Counted from the first letter of the stretch, positions 7,647 through 17,868 are shown. The stretch is DNA of 64,000 bases from Lactobacillus sp. ESL0679 (GCF_029433515.1 NZ_JAQTIG010000001.1:186001-250000), one strand, 5' to 3'. Made by a program: numbers and translations. Notes: generated by a model not told the origin, from the sequence alone.

Positions 7647-7721
7647 TTGGCAAATAGCACTTTCATTGTCGCCTTGATTGCATTAATTGTTGAACTGATT
7701 AAAAATCAGTCAAAAAAATAA
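7647..7721 (+). pseudogene. Truncated second copy of the holin-like toxin
   Basis: The frame encodes LANSTFIVALIALIVELI followed by KNQSKK and a stop. It is nearly identical to the last 21 residues of the toxin at 7373-7477, but the first ~10 residues and the ribosome site are missing. It lies within the second direct repeat copy. Confidence 0.75.
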
Positions 7722-7852
7722 ATCGCCTTAGCTCTAGCCAGCTAGCGATTTACTCGTAAATCTATAAGTTTGCTACCGTCTTACGCGGTTTCTGTAAGGA
7801 GTTCTATTACCAGTAGAACTCCTTTTCTTTTTCATTATAGCACATTAATTGT
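7657..7852. repeat. Direct repeat, copy 2 (decayed toxin cassette)
   Basis: About 196 bp matching 7413-7614, including the coding tail, the CCGTCTTACGCGG mini-hairpin (CCGCCTGATGCGG in copy 1) and the terminator at 7796-7826. The antisense promoter boxes are not preserved. Confidence 0.9.
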
Positions 7853-8047
7853 CGCTGCCAACCCTCCTGTTTCACCAGTCAGTGACAACTTTTGTAAATA
7901 ATAAATTTTTATCCTTTACTATAATTAATTTAGAACAAAAAGCATCGCAAACTAGACAATTATCATGAAATTATTATCTTTTTAGATTGCCAGACCCAGC
8001 CTTCTTTTAATACAATAGTAGTTAAAGCAAACAGAAAGGACTTATTT

Positions 8048-9460
8048 ATGAAACAAACAGAATGTACCACAATTTTAGTTGGTAAAGATGCTTCACTCGA
8101 TGGTTCAACCATGATCGCGCGTAGCGAAGATGGCGGTAGAACCATTATTCCTGAAGGATTTGAAGTTATTACACCAGACAAGCAACCTAAGCACTACGAG
8201 AGTGTCATCAGTCACCAAAAGATTGACGATGACGACTTGCCAACTAACCCATTACGCTACACTAGCGCTCCTGACGTGTCAGGCGAAAGCGGCATTTGGG
8301 CAGCTGCCGGAATTAATTCAGACAACGTTGCCATGACGGCTACTGAAACCATCACCACTAATTCCCGGATTCAAGGGATTGACCCATTAACTGCAGAAGG
8401 TGGCCTTGGCGAAGAAGACTTTGTCACTTTGACATTGCCATACCTTCATTCAGCTCTTGATGGTGTTAAGCGTGTCAGTTATTTATTGGAAAAATATGGC
8501 ACTTACGAAATGAACGGCATGGCTTTTGCCGACAAAGATGAAATTTGGTACTTAGAAACTATCGGCGGTCACCACTGGATTGCACGTCGTATTCCTGACG
8601 ATGCTTACGTGATTGCTCCTAACCGGTTAAACATTGACGAATTTCACTTTGATCAAGATGGCTTCATGGCTTCTTCTGACTTGAAAGACTTAATCGCTGA
8701 ATACCACTTAAATCCTGATCGTGAAGGCTACAACATGCGTCACATCTTTGGTAGTTCAACTATCAAGGACGCACATTACAACAATCCACGTGCATGGTTT
8801 GTTCACAACTACTTTGATCCAGAGTTTGGCGGTCAACCAAGCGATCAAGACCAACCATTCATCTGCCATGCTAACCGCAAGATTAGTATTGAAGACATTG
8901 AATGGGTTGAGAGTTCTCACTACCAAGACACGCCATACGATCCTTATGGTACTGGTACTGATACCGAAAAGAAATCTTTCCGGTCAATCGCACTTAACCG
9001 TAACTTTGAAACTCATATTTTGCAAGTTAGAAATGACGTTCCTGCCGAATTTGCCGGTGTTCAATGGCTTGCCTTTGGACCAAACAGCTTCAACTGCATG
9101 GTGCCATTCTACACCAATGTTTCAACCACTCCTGCTAGCTACCAAACTGGTGCTAAGTTTGACTTGAACAAGATTTTCTGGTTGAACAAGTTGACAGCTC
9201 AACTCGGCGACACCAACTTTAAGGTTTATGGCGAGTTAGAAGCTGACTTTGAACAAAAGTCACAGTCAGAATGTCACTTTATCCAACACCAAACTGACAA
9301 AAAGGCTAAAGACTTATCTGGTCAAGAGTTAGAGGACTTGCTCGTAGAAGCTAACCAAAAGATGGCTGACCAAGTTTACAACAATACAATTGAACTCCTT
9401 GGCAACATGGTTGATGAAGGTCACGGTTTGATGACCTTGAAGTATGATTTGTTAGATTAA
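8048..9460 (+). CDS. pepD: Dipeptidase, peptidase family C69
   Basis: A 470-residue cytosolic dipeptidase of the N-terminal nucleophile type. The catalytic Cys is Cys6 in KQTECTTILVGKDAS, exposed after removal of the first residues; DGSTMIARSEDGG follows as in Lactobacillus PepD. Full family length, AAAGGA before the ATG and codon use of a highly expressed gene are visible. It is monocistronic with its own terminator. PepD cleaves a broad range of dipeptides released from casein-derived or environmental peptides. Confidence 0.95.
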   Translation: MKQTECTTILVGKDASLDGSTMIARSEDGGRTIIPEGFEVITPDKQPKHYESVISHQKIDDDDLPTNPLRYTSAPDVSGESGIWAAAGINSDNVAMTATETITTNSRIQGIDPLTAEGGLGEEDFVTLTLPYLHSALDGVKRVSYLLEKYGTYEMNGMAFADKDEIWYLETIGGHHWIARRIPDDAYVIAPNRLNIDEFHFDQDGFMASSDLKDLIAEYHLNPDREGYNMRHIFGSSTIKDAHYNNPRAWFVHNYFDPEFGGQPSDQDQPFICHANRKISIEDIEWVESSHYQDTPYDPYGTGTDTEKKSFRSIALNRNFETHILQVRNDVPAEFAGVQWLAFGPNSFNCMVPFYTNVSTTPASYQTGAKFDLNKIFWLNKLTAQLGDTNFKVYGELEADFEQKSQSECHFIQHQTDKKAKDLSGQELEDLLVEANQKMADQVYNNTIELLGNMVDEGHGLMTLKYDLLD

Positions 9461-9470
9461 TAAATTATTC

Positions 9471-9510
9471 AGTAGCAAAAAATATAAAAATTTTTTGCTA
9501 CTTTTTCTTT
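9471..9510 (+). terminator. Terminator of pepD
   Basis: AGTAGCAAAAAAT-ATAAA-ATTTTTTGCTACT hairpin followed by TTTTCTTT. Confidence 0.88.
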
Positions 9511-9962
9511 ACATTTAATTATTAATTCAACTAGTACTAATATATCAAATTTTCACCTGTTTAAAATTATCACAAAGTTGAACATTTAAGTTCATTAAAA
9601 ATTAAAAAACCATTGGACTTCCTTGTTAAAATGTAATTACTATAAAAATTATAGAAAGAAATTACCAATAAACCCTTTACATTCTGCCATATCTCGTCAT
9701 CTGAAAAGCAAACATCTCTCTTTTGAAAGTCATGTTACCTTCAAGCTTTACGCAGCAAAAGAAGTTAATTGTTCCCTACTACGATTATGACTTGTAAACG
9801 CAATTGGCAGGCTATTCTTAATGCAACTACGTCTAAATATTCCAATTACTAAGTAAGAAAAACTAATTGCAGAATTAAACAGATCCAACTAACAGCCTAT
9901 GTTATTACAACTTTGCTAATATAGTTACTAGAATTAACTTAGAAGATAAAAATGTCGTATTA
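9511..9962. other. Gene-free AT-rich stretch
   Basis: No frame with a ribosome site is visible. Short plus-strand frames around 9660-9800 are interrupted by stops and might be the remnant of a decayed gene, but I cannot match them to a family. No repeat or strong hairpin is seen before the terminator at 9963. Confidence 0.5.
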
Positions 9963-9996
9963 AAAGAAAACACTTTAAGCATAATTGCTTAAAGTG
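9963..9996 (-). terminator. Terminator of the YSIRK surface protein operon
   Basis: Minus-strand hairpin CACTTTAAGCA-ATTA-TGCTTAAAGTG followed by TTTTCTTTTA, about 115 bp after the stop of the 976-residue protein. Confidence 0.8.
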
Positions 9997-10110
9997 CATT
10001 ATAAAGGGAAAATGATATTATTTTTTATCTTCAAAAAGAGAGAATTATTATATAGTTTTTATTTTTTAAAAGTTGTATATAGTATATTTAGTCAGAAAAA
10101 AGAGTAATTA

Positions 10111-13041
10111 CTAATTAGATATTGGTACTAATGCTAATATTGAATTAATTCCAACATTAAGCGCCATTTTATACGCCCTAGCTTTACTTGGATCTGTACT
10201 AATAGCATTCTGCGTATATTGTTGTAGTTTAGTAATTTGCTGAACTACAGCTTTTATAATTGAAATATAACTTTCTGCACTATTAACAGATTTTTGAATA
10301 TTATCTTGTCCTTCAGCCTCCTCTACATCATTCTTATATGAAACAAACTGTGCAACTATCTTACTTAAACTTGCTGTTTGTGTAGTATTTAAATCTGAAA
10401 TAGCCTCTGCGGAAGCCTTTACTGGTGAATAATCAGCCAAAATTTTATCCAATTGCTTGTTTTTATAATCAATCATCACTTGATTTAAGGCATTCATACC
10501 ATTAGTTTCAGCAATCGTAATTTGTTGTTTATTTGCTGCATTATCAATATTTTTTTCACCTGAAGAAAGCGCAACATCAAAATCTGGCTTTAAAGATGGA
10601 TCATAATAATCCTTAATATCTTGATCATGTTCAGCTTGCAAACGTTGCTTTGCCTTTCGTTTTTCAACCTCAAGACTAGCAGTTGGATCGTTATCAATAA
10701 TGGTATTAATCCGATTTTGATCTGTCACATCAGCATAGATATTATCAATTGCTTTATCACGCGCAGCAGTAATACTTACTGTATCACTTGCAATATCAAT
10801 AGTGCCCTTACCACTGGCAACTGCTGCATCAGCATCTGCTTTAACTTGATTCTTAATTGCCTGTTTTTCGGCATCCGAAAGTAATACATTATCAGCATCA
10901 TGTAAATTGTCAATCTTAGGCGTAACAGTATCGACGGCACTACGAACAGCACCCTTACCAATAATCTTTTCTCCTAAAATTTCAGAATTTTGAATATCTT
11001 CAACTGTTTTTCCACTTAATTGTCCTAAAGCGGTAGTCAAAGAATTATCAACAGCTTGAGTATTAGCACCATTTGCCAATTTTTTAACTGCTGTATCATG
11101 TGCACGTTGTAGAGCTGCCTTAGCATCATCTAAAGCTTGTTGAAGATTATTGTTAATTACGTCATCAGTTGACACAAAGTCAAGATAATTATGCTCATTA
11201 GCATAAACTTCACTTTTAGGATTATTATATTGATACAACCATAGATCCCATGCCTGCGTATCTTCAGGAGTATCACCAGTAATATATGAATCCTCACTAA
11301 AATTACCACTACTATTTGATAAAATTAACGCATCTTTAAATGATTGTGCAGAACCATCTGTCGGATGAACTTGAGTTGCGTTAGTAATAGTCATCTTATT
11401 AATACCGATTAAATTAGTCTGGTCATTCTTATTAGCACGTGCATCTAACAAAACTTCTTTTGGATTTTGAACCTCAAAAGAAGTAAGCGGAGCATTAACT
11501 AATGTAATCGCACCAGTACCAGCAGAAGTAGAATCATGAGCCAACTTTACAATAAATGTACCATTGTCTATTTTGGCATTATTAAAAATACCTACTAAAG
11601 TACCTGAATAAATACCCATATTATTGCCCGTTACTGTAAATGAGCCATTAGAAGCAACACTAAAATTACCGCGATCATAAACCAAAGTATCTCTTAATCC
11701 AGTAGCCCAGTTATCACCCCAACTTGAGTTACTAATGTCACCATTGGTAGTAATATTCACATTACCGCCTTCACCAACTACAAAGTTTGAATCCATATGT
11801 TCAATCTCAATAGCAGCTGCTTGAAATTGATCCGGCGTTCCTAAAAATCCATTTTGACCAATGATAATATTCAAATTACCTAGAACTGTCAAGTTGCCCT
11901 GATTACCCATTTCAATTGCATTTTTACGATAATCTACATTTAAATTTTGATTACCTACATCTCTTATACCAACCGGAATAAGATTAGCAGTTGCACCAGA
12001 ATTAACAGTTATATTATTGTTCCCGCCATCTAGTGAAATAACATCACCATTATAGCTAGTACCAGTAAAAGTACCAGAATTAAAAATTACAGAAGAATTA
12101 GAACCTACTAAAGCAATTAATGGGTTAACAAGGTCAGCCCCATTAGAATTAATTGTCTTACCAGTTAGCGGACTAATATAACCATTATTAATTCCTCGAG
12201 CAGTATTAATACCTTCAAATATAACATTAATATTGCCATATCCACTAACCATTCTGGTACCAACAAAATCAACATCTTTAAAAGTAATAGTATCCGCACC
12301 AGATTTAGTTAAATCTAGTAATCCATCACGAGCAGAAGTATATATCTTTAAATTCTGAAAAGTTAAATTAAAAGAAGTACTTTGATTTTGTGGAACAAAA
12401 TTTTTACTTTGCAAATCAAGTACATGTTCTACCCTACCCACAGATCTAATCACTAAGTTTCGTGGATTAAACTTAAAATCATTATTTTCAGCAACAATGT
12501 CATGAGCCAAATCAATTTCTGAGACAGTATTATCCTGCATTGCTCCAGAAAATTCACTCCAATTATTAACCGTTGCAATATGAGTGTCTGTTGGCAAATC
12601 TTGATCAGCTACTTTATTAGTAGTTATTGGAGCGACATCTTGCTTTTGTTCAGTTTTATCTTTTTGTATTGTTCCATCAATTACTGACGTTGAACTAACT
12701 TTAGGTTTATTATTTGAGATTAAATCATCAGCCGATGGAGTTGAATTATTATCAGTAATTGCAGATTGTACACTCGATTTGTCCGATTCTGATCTATTAT
12801 TAGTAGCTTCAGAATTATTAGTATTCGACTTAAAAAATTTATTTAAATCATTATAATTTGATAAATTCGATTGCTTATTGTTATTTGTGGTAATTTGAGA
12901 ACTATTCACTGTGTCAGCTTTAGCATTTTGCCCGCTACAACTTAAAAAAGCTATCCCTAATAAAACTGATGTAACACCAATAGATAATTTACGAATTGAA
13001 AAGCGTTGATGCTCAATTTCATTTCTAATTTTTTTATTCAT
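10111..13041 (-). CDS. YSIRK-signal surface protein with beta-helix adhesin-like domain, no LPXTG
   Basis: A 976-residue secreted protein. Residues 1-42 are a YSIRK-type signal (RFSIRKLSIGVTSVLLG, cleavage near AKA-DT). A Ser/Asn-rich linker runs to ~150. Residues ~155-620 look like a right-handed beta-helix adhesive domain (repeated N-rich turns such as NLTVLGNLNIII and NVNITTNGDIS). Residues ~620-976 are helical repeats related to the upstream 1430-residue protein. There is no LPXTG motif, no C-terminal anchor helix and no SLAP repeat, so how it stays on the wall is unclear. It follows the upstream gene by 32 bp and has a poor ribosome site (AAGAAAGC). Confidence 0.88.
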   Translation of the reverse strand: MNKKIRNEIEHQRFSIRKLSIGVTSVLLGIAFLSCSGQNAKADTVNSSQITTNNNKQSNLSNYNDLNKFFKSNTNNSEATNNRSESDKSSVQSAITDNNSTPSADDLISNNKPKVSSTSVIDGTIQKDKTEQKQDVAPITTNKVADQDLPTDTHIATVNNWSEFSGAMQDNTVSEIDLAHDIVAENNDFKFNPRNLVIRSVGRVEHVLDLQSKNFVPQNQSTSFNLTFQNLKIYTSARDGLLDLTKSGADTITFKDVDFVGTRMVSGYGNINVIFEGINTARGINNGYISPLTGKTINSNGADLVNPLIALVGSNSSVIFNSGTFTGTSYNGDVISLDGGNNNITVNSGATANLIPVGIRDVGNQNLNVDYRKNAIEMGNQGNLTVLGNLNIIIGQNGFLGTPDQFQAAAIEIEHMDSNFVVGEGGNVNITTNGDISNSSWGDNWATGLRDTLVYDRGNFSVASNGSFTVTGNNMGIYSGTLVGIFNNAKIDNGTFIVKLAHDSTSAGTGAITLVNAPLTSFEVQNPKEVLLDARANKNDQTNLIGINKMTITNATQVHPTDGSAQSFKDALILSNSSGNFSEDSYITGDTPEDTQAWDLWLYQYNNPKSEVYANEHNYLDFVSTDDVINNNLQQALDDAKAALQRAHDTAVKKLANGANTQAVDNSLTTALGQLSGKTVEDIQNSEILGEKIIGKGAVRSAVDTVTPKIDNLHDADNVLLSDAEKQAIKNQVKADADAAVASGKGTIDIASDTVSITAARDKAIDNIYADVTDQNRINTIIDNDPTASLEVEKRKAKQRLQAEHDQDIKDYYDPSLKPDFDVALSSGEKNIDNAANKQQITIAETNGMNALNQVMIDYKNKQLDKILADYSPVKASAEAISDLNTTQTASLSKIVAQFVSYKNDVEEAEGQDNIQKSVNSAESYISIIKAVVQQITKLQQYTQNAISTDPSKARAYKMALNVGINSILALVPISN

Positions 13042-13073
13042 TATTTAGCGCTTTCTTAACTTTTTATCTAAAA

Positions 13074-16000
13074 CTAACGAACTGTTGAAACCTTGATAAA
13101 TCTATTTTTACCAATGGTGTAATACGAATGTCCATTAATCGAGACAGGAACACCATAAATTATAATAGTTTTACCTTTCTTAACAACTTTCGTTTTCTTG
13201 CCATATTTATTATAAACACGCGCTTTTTTAATAGTTTTTGTTTGAACACCATCAATATTATCAGCAGCAACATAATTATTATCATCAAGTGCATAATATT
13301 TTACACCATTAATATCTTTAGAATTTGTAGTATCAATGACTGAACCTGCTGCTAGTTCAACAGAACTCAATTTATTTGTACTTGTATTAAATATATAAGT
13401 ATTATGCATTAATTTTTTTCCAGTTGTTGCATTAGAGTAATGCAACGTCCCGTTAGGATTAGAAATTACCTTTTTAAAGTTACCAGCCTTAACATAGCCA
13501 TTATCAGTAATAAAATATTTATGACCTTTAATAGTTACTGCATCACCATAAATATTTACATTACTACCGGTTTTAAGAACTTGATTATTAACTCGCTTGC
13601 CATTTTCATCAAAGATATAAGCATTATGCTTTAACGCAACCTGTCTAGCCACAAAATTGCTTGCAACAATATAGTAAGTATTACTGTTAACTTTTAAAAC
13701 ATAACAGTCTACACCACCTATTTTTCTAATTCCTGACGTATGAATAATTGATCCTTTATTGAAAACTAATCCACCAACACGATCTCCATTTTTATCATAT
13801 AAGTAGGCATTATGCATCAATGTACTCGTACGCTCTTTATTATCTTCTGGCAAACCATCATGAACTACTTCAACATCATGTTGAACAACAACACTTGGAT
13901 GACCATGATTTGTTAAAATATTATTGATATTATCAATGGCATTTTGGATAGCATGATTAATGTCATCTGTTGATGTCCCATCAATAATACCATTAATTGC
14001 ATTTTGCTCAGCTTGATGAATTTCAGCTGCATTTTCGGGATCTTTTCCTGCAGCTGTATCAGCAAACTGATGAACTTCAGTTATCGCTTTAATCTTTGAC
14101 AAAATTAAACCAACAATTCTATCTGCATCAGCTTTATCCTTAGTTACATCTGTTTCAGTAGCATCAGTTAAAATCTTTTCGCCATCTTTAGAAGCAACTG
14201 ACAGCTGATCTTTTAACTTAGACTTTTGAGTATTGTTTAAAAAGTCCATACTATCAATTTTATCATTTGCAGCTTTAACTTCTTGATCCACAACGTCTTT
14301 AATACTTTGTTTATAATCTGTTGCAACTTGATCAATTTCTTTTATTCCACTAGGTAAATAATCACTAATTGTCTTAACAGCTGTTTCAATTTCATCAAAC
14401 AAGGCATTTATATCTGTAATATTATCAAGATTTGAACCAATATCAGCATCAACTTCATTTATCTTTTTTTCATAAGATGCTAAAACGTCATTAATTTTTT
14501 GAGCTGAACTGGGAAAATTCGTTCCCATTTTCTTTGCCTCAGCTTCTAGCTTACTTTCAATATCTTTTTTTGTATTCGTGAATACATCAAATCTGTGATT
14601 TAATTCAGCAATTCCATCTACTCCAGCATTACCAGCATTATTAATACCATTTATAATATCATTACTACTTGCTTTTGTAGAAATATTAAGAGACTGAACT
14701 TGCGAAGATAAAATTTCAATCAAATTATTAATATAAACTGTTTCAGCCATTTTATATCCACGACTATGATCTTTATCACCTTTAATAGATTGTTGAGTAG
14801 CGTCATCAATTCGTTCAATTTGAGAAATTAGTGAATCTAAAATCTTAGTATCAAAGTTGCCAATATTTTGGATATAGGCAATATCTTGATCACTATTTGC
14901 TTTTTCTATATCAGCTAAAGCAGAATTAAGATTATCAAAGAAACCAATTATCTTAGTCTTTTGACTACTAGTTAACATATCTAACGCATTAATCTTAGCA
15001 GTATAAGACGTTACTATTGCATTTAAATCATGTTTTACTTGTGCTTTATAATCAACAACAACTTGATCAATATCATGCAATCCCTTACTTTTAGCTGCTT
15101 CAATATCTGTCGAATTTTGTGCAGCAGCAACATTTTGTTTAGCAGCAGTTAACGCCGCTTCTAACTTGTTCAGTTGACTTGGAAACTCTGCTTCTAGTTT
15201 CTTTGCTTCATTATCTAAATCATTATCAGCAGCAGTAATTGCGGTATGCAATTGATCATGATTATTTACAATATTAGAAATAGCACTTTCGCCTTCATGT
15301 TCAGCATTATCTATTCCAGAAGTATCTGAACTATTAATAATATTATCAATAGTATTATGCTCTGTATCATTGATTGTACTGGCATCATCCGGATCTTTAC
15401 TAATTGCTACTGTAGAAGCATCATGAAGTTTGTTAATAGCATCAATTTTTTTATTAATTAAATCAATTATAGCCTGTGCTTTAGCTTTATCATTGTTAAC
15501 AGCAATTTCATTGGCATCATTATCAATATTGTTAACAACGTCCTTAGCCTGTTGCAATTCATCCTTCAATTCACTCTTTTGTGAAGTTGTTGCAGCAACT
15601 AATTGATCAATTGATGTCTTTGTTTGATTAACTAAAGAATTTAATTCTTGCTTAATACCATTTTTATAATCTACAGCAACCTGATCAATTAAATTTAAAC
15701 CACTTTTACGCGCAGTATCAACATCAGTTAAACTTTTGGCATCACTAACTGCTTGCTTAGCCGCACTTAAAGCAATCATAATCTTACTGTCTTGACTCGG
15801 AAAGCAGCTTCCCTGTTTAGTCGCTTCTTCTTCTAATGCAGCATAAGCAGCTACTTTACTATCATTTAGCTTCTTATGATTTGCAATAATTAAATTAATT
15901 GAAGTTTCAGCAGATGCTTCAGCAGTATTAACATCACTAACTACAGAACTATTAACAATCGCATCAAGACCTGCAGATTCAGCCTGCAAAATACTATCCT

Positions 16001-17366
16001 TATCGTCTTGATCAGATTGGATAGCAGCGTTTGCAAAAGAGGATAATTTACTTCCAGCAGTTAATTGTGCGTTAACCATGGTTAAACCATCATTAACTTT
16101 ATTTGTTGCTGCATCAATATCTGCATCACCATTAGCTTGATCAATTCCTTCAATAATAGATTGTAATTTATCCAATTGTGAATTAAGCTTACTTTTTTGT
16201 GCTTCACTTAAATATGAGGCATCAGTAACTTTTTGCTTTGCATTAATGATGCTTCCGTTTAAACTAGCTTTAGTATCTTGCTTATATTTCGCAATTAAAG
16301 CTTGTAATTCTGCTACGCCATCTGTTCCAAACTCCTTAGCTTGATTTACCTCATTACCTGTAGGCTTTTCTACATTACTTTGATCATCAGCAAATTTATT
16401 AATTGCATTATTATATTTGGTTACAATATTATTAATTTGTGCTGAAAGACTTGGATACTTCTTTCTTTGACTATCTGCCTCGGTATTAATTGCAGCTTGA
16501 GAATCTTGGATAGTTTGATCAAGTAAAAGATAATACTGTGTTAATTTATTTAAATCAACTAATGAAGCATTACCTGCACTAGTAATTGCATTAATAATTG
16601 CATTAGCCTCAGTATCTGTATAATGATGATCTGAAGGATTAGCGGATGTACCATTTGTACTACCATTATCAGTAGTTGAACTCGATGTATTACCACTATT
16701 GCCAGTTGTACTACCATTATCAGTAGTTGAACTCGATGCATTACCACTATTTCCATTTGTACTACCATTATCAGTAGTTGAACCTGATGCATTACCACTA
16801 CTGCCAGCTGTACTACCATTATCAGTAGTTGAACCTGACGCATTACCACTACTGCCAGCTGTACTACCATTATCGGTAGTTGAACCTGATGCATTACCAC
16901 TATTGCCAGTTGCACTACCATTATCAGTAGTTGAACTCGATGTATTACCACTATTGCCAGTTGTACTACCATTATCAGTAGTTGAACCCGATGTATTAGA
17001 ACCAGCTTCATTAGAACTTGTACTATTACTATCAGTTGTATTATTAACTGGACTACCATCTAAATGATGTCCTGTGTTACCAGCAAGAGCATTATCAATA
17101 CCACTAACACCTGCATCACCAGCATTATTAATTGCATTAATAATATCATCTAACTTATCACGTTTAGTAATGTCATCTGTTTTTTCTACATCCTGTTGAT
17201 TATTAACAGTATCAGCTTTTACTTCATTACCACTCATACTAAAGAAAGTAAAACCTAATAAGACAGAAGAAACACCAATAGTTAATTTCCTAATAGAAAA
17301 ACGATCTTGCCTTGCAGCTGACTCAATTTTTCTGATACGTTCTTTAAAATTGTTTTTACTTAACAC
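13074..17366 (-). CDS. Giant YSIRK-signal, SLAP-anchored surface protein
   Basis: A 1430-residue secreted protein starting at GTG behind AAGGAAAGGA. In order: YSIRK-type signal (RFSIRKLTIGVSSVLLG, cleavage near VKA-DT at 51), seven low-complexity 17-residue repeats rich in Ser, Thr, Asn and Gly (~120-245), about 900 residues of helical DUF1542-like repeats with recurrent IDQVAxDYK and FPSQ elements, and ~240 C-terminal residues with four SLAP repeats (HNAYLYDKNG, HNAYIFDENG, HNTYIFN, KARVYNKYG). SLAP repeats bind the cell wall non-covalently. No LPXTG is present. It is the first gene of a two-gene operon. Confidence 0.9.
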   Translation of the reverse strand: MLSKNNFKERIRKIESAARQDRFSIRKLTIGVSSVLLGFTFFSMSGNEVKADTVNNQQDVEKTDDITKRDKLDDIINAINNAGDAGVSGIDNALAGNTGHHLDGSPVNNTTDSNSTSSNEAGSNTSGSTTDNGSTTGNSGNTSSSTTDNGSATGNSGNASGSTTDNGSTAGSSGNASGSTTDNGSTAGSSGNASGSTTDNGSTNGNSGNASSSTTDNGSTTGNSGNTSSSTTDNGSTNGTSANPSDHHYTDTEANAIINAITSAGNASLVDLNKLTQYYLLLDQTIQDSQAAINTEADSQRKKYPSLSAQINNIVTKYNNAINKFADDQSNVEKPTGNEVNQAKEFGTDGVAELQALIAKYKQDTKASLNGSIINAKQKVTDASYLSEAQKSKLNSQLDKLQSIIEGIDQANGDADIDAATNKVNDGLTMVNAQLTAGSKLSSFANAAIQSDQDDKDSILQAESAGLDAIVNSSVVSDVNTAEASAETSINLIIANHKKLNDSKVAAYAALEEEATKQGSCFPSQDSKIMIALSAAKQAVSDAKSLTDVDTARKSGLNLIDQVAVDYKNGIKQELNSLVNQTKTSIDQLVAATTSQKSELKDELQQAKDVVNNIDNDANEIAVNNDKAKAQAIIDLINKKIDAINKLHDASTVAISKDPDDASTINDTEHNTIDNIINSSDTSGIDNAEHEGESAISNIVNNHDQLHTAITAADNDLDNEAKKLEAEFPSQLNKLEAALTAAKQNVAAAQNSTDIEAAKSKGLHDIDQVVVDYKAQVKHDLNAIVTSYTAKINALDMLTSSQKTKIIGFFDNLNSALADIEKANSDQDIAYIQNIGNFDTKILDSLISQIERIDDATQQSIKGDKDHSRGYKMAETVYINNLIEILSSQVQSLNISTKASSNDIINGINNAGNAGVDGIAELNHRFDVFTNTKKDIESKLEAEAKKMGTNFPSSAQKINDVLASYEKKINEVDADIGSNLDNITDINALFDEIETAVKTISDYLPSGIKEIDQVATDYKQSIKDVVDQEVKAANDKIDSMDFLNNTQKSKLKDQLSVASKDGEKILTDATETDVTKDKADADRIVGLILSKIKAITEVHQFADTAAGKDPENAAEIHQAEQNAINGIIDGTSTDDINHAIQNAIDNINNILTNHGHPSVVVQHDVEVVHDGLPEDNKERTSTLMHNAYLYDKNGDRVGGLVFNKGSIIHTSGIRKIGGVDCYVLKVNSNTYYIVASNFVARQVALKHNAYIFDENGKRVNNQVLKTGSNVNIYGDAVTIKGHKYFITDNGYVKAGNFKKVISNPNGTLHYSNATTGKKLMHNTYIFNTSTNKLSSVELAAGSVIDTTNSKDINGVKYYALDDNNYVAADNIDGVQTKTIKKARVYNKYGKKTKVVKKGKTIIIYGVPVSINGHSYYTIGKNRFIKVSTVR
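16650..16995 (-). repeat. 51-bp tandem repeats encoding the Ser/Thr/Asn stalk
   Basis: Seven near-identical 51-bp units within the surface protein gene, each encoding a variant of SGNxS-STTDNGS-xxGN. Variation is mostly at the G/S and T/A/N positions. Such in-frame minisatellites expand and contract by slippage and set stalk length; the Ser/Thr content makes it a likely glycosylation target. Confidence 0.92.
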
Positions 17367-17832
17367 TATATTATTCCTTTCCTTGTGTTCTATTAATACA
17401 AATTATTTTGTACAACTTTATATATTAATACTTTTTTTTAAAAAAATAAATACTATTTTAGTATAGGAATAATAATATATAGCTTATGTTCTTTTATTCC
17501 TAATTACTGTATAACTTCTTTACTAATCATATTATTTTATTTTTAATATTGGTTATGCAATTACAGTATTCAATTAAGCAAATGTAATCACATATCTATT
17601 TAAAATGATTTTCAAGGTAATAGATAAAGCCTGTTATTTTATTTAATAATTAATATATGTTTTTTTTTTTTTTGTTATTTTAAGAAAAGTTATATTAAAT
17701 AATTTCTATAACTTGAATACCATCTAGTAAAAATATACAAATAAAGTAATGAATAGTTTATATACTTATTGCTAAAAATCATATTATCAATACAACAAAT
17801 ATATTTATAGATCAAACAGAGTTCAAATACGC
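17367..17832. other. Long AT-rich upstream region of the surface operon
   Basis: 465 bp with no supportable gene, very AT-rich, including a run of about 16 T at 17659-17674. It must contain the promoter of the surface protein operon, but no single -35/-10 pair stands out among many AT-rich candidates. Confidence 0.5.
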
Positions 17833-17868
17833 AAAAAAGCTTGAAGCATCTCTGCTTCAAGCTCTTTT
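17833..17868 (-). terminator. Terminator of murA
   Basis: Minus-strand AGCTTGAAGCA-GAGA-TGCTTCAAGCT hairpin followed by TTTTTTGC. Confidence 0.9.

Noticed and set aside
7413-7852. Pair of ~200-bp repeats as an insertion sequence or CRISPR
   Set aside because: No transposase, no terminal inverted repeats, no regular spacer array; the units are toxin-cassette copies.
9650-9860. Possible transposase remnant on the plus strand
   Set aside because: Short stop-interrupted frames with only vague resemblance to IS30-type N-termini; no catalytic motif and no terminal repeats.
16650-17067. Long frames on both strands over the 51-bp repeats, or a CRISPR array
   Set aside because: A 51-bp in-frame repeat without stops leaves other frames open automatically; units are contiguous without unique spacers and encode the surface protein stalk.
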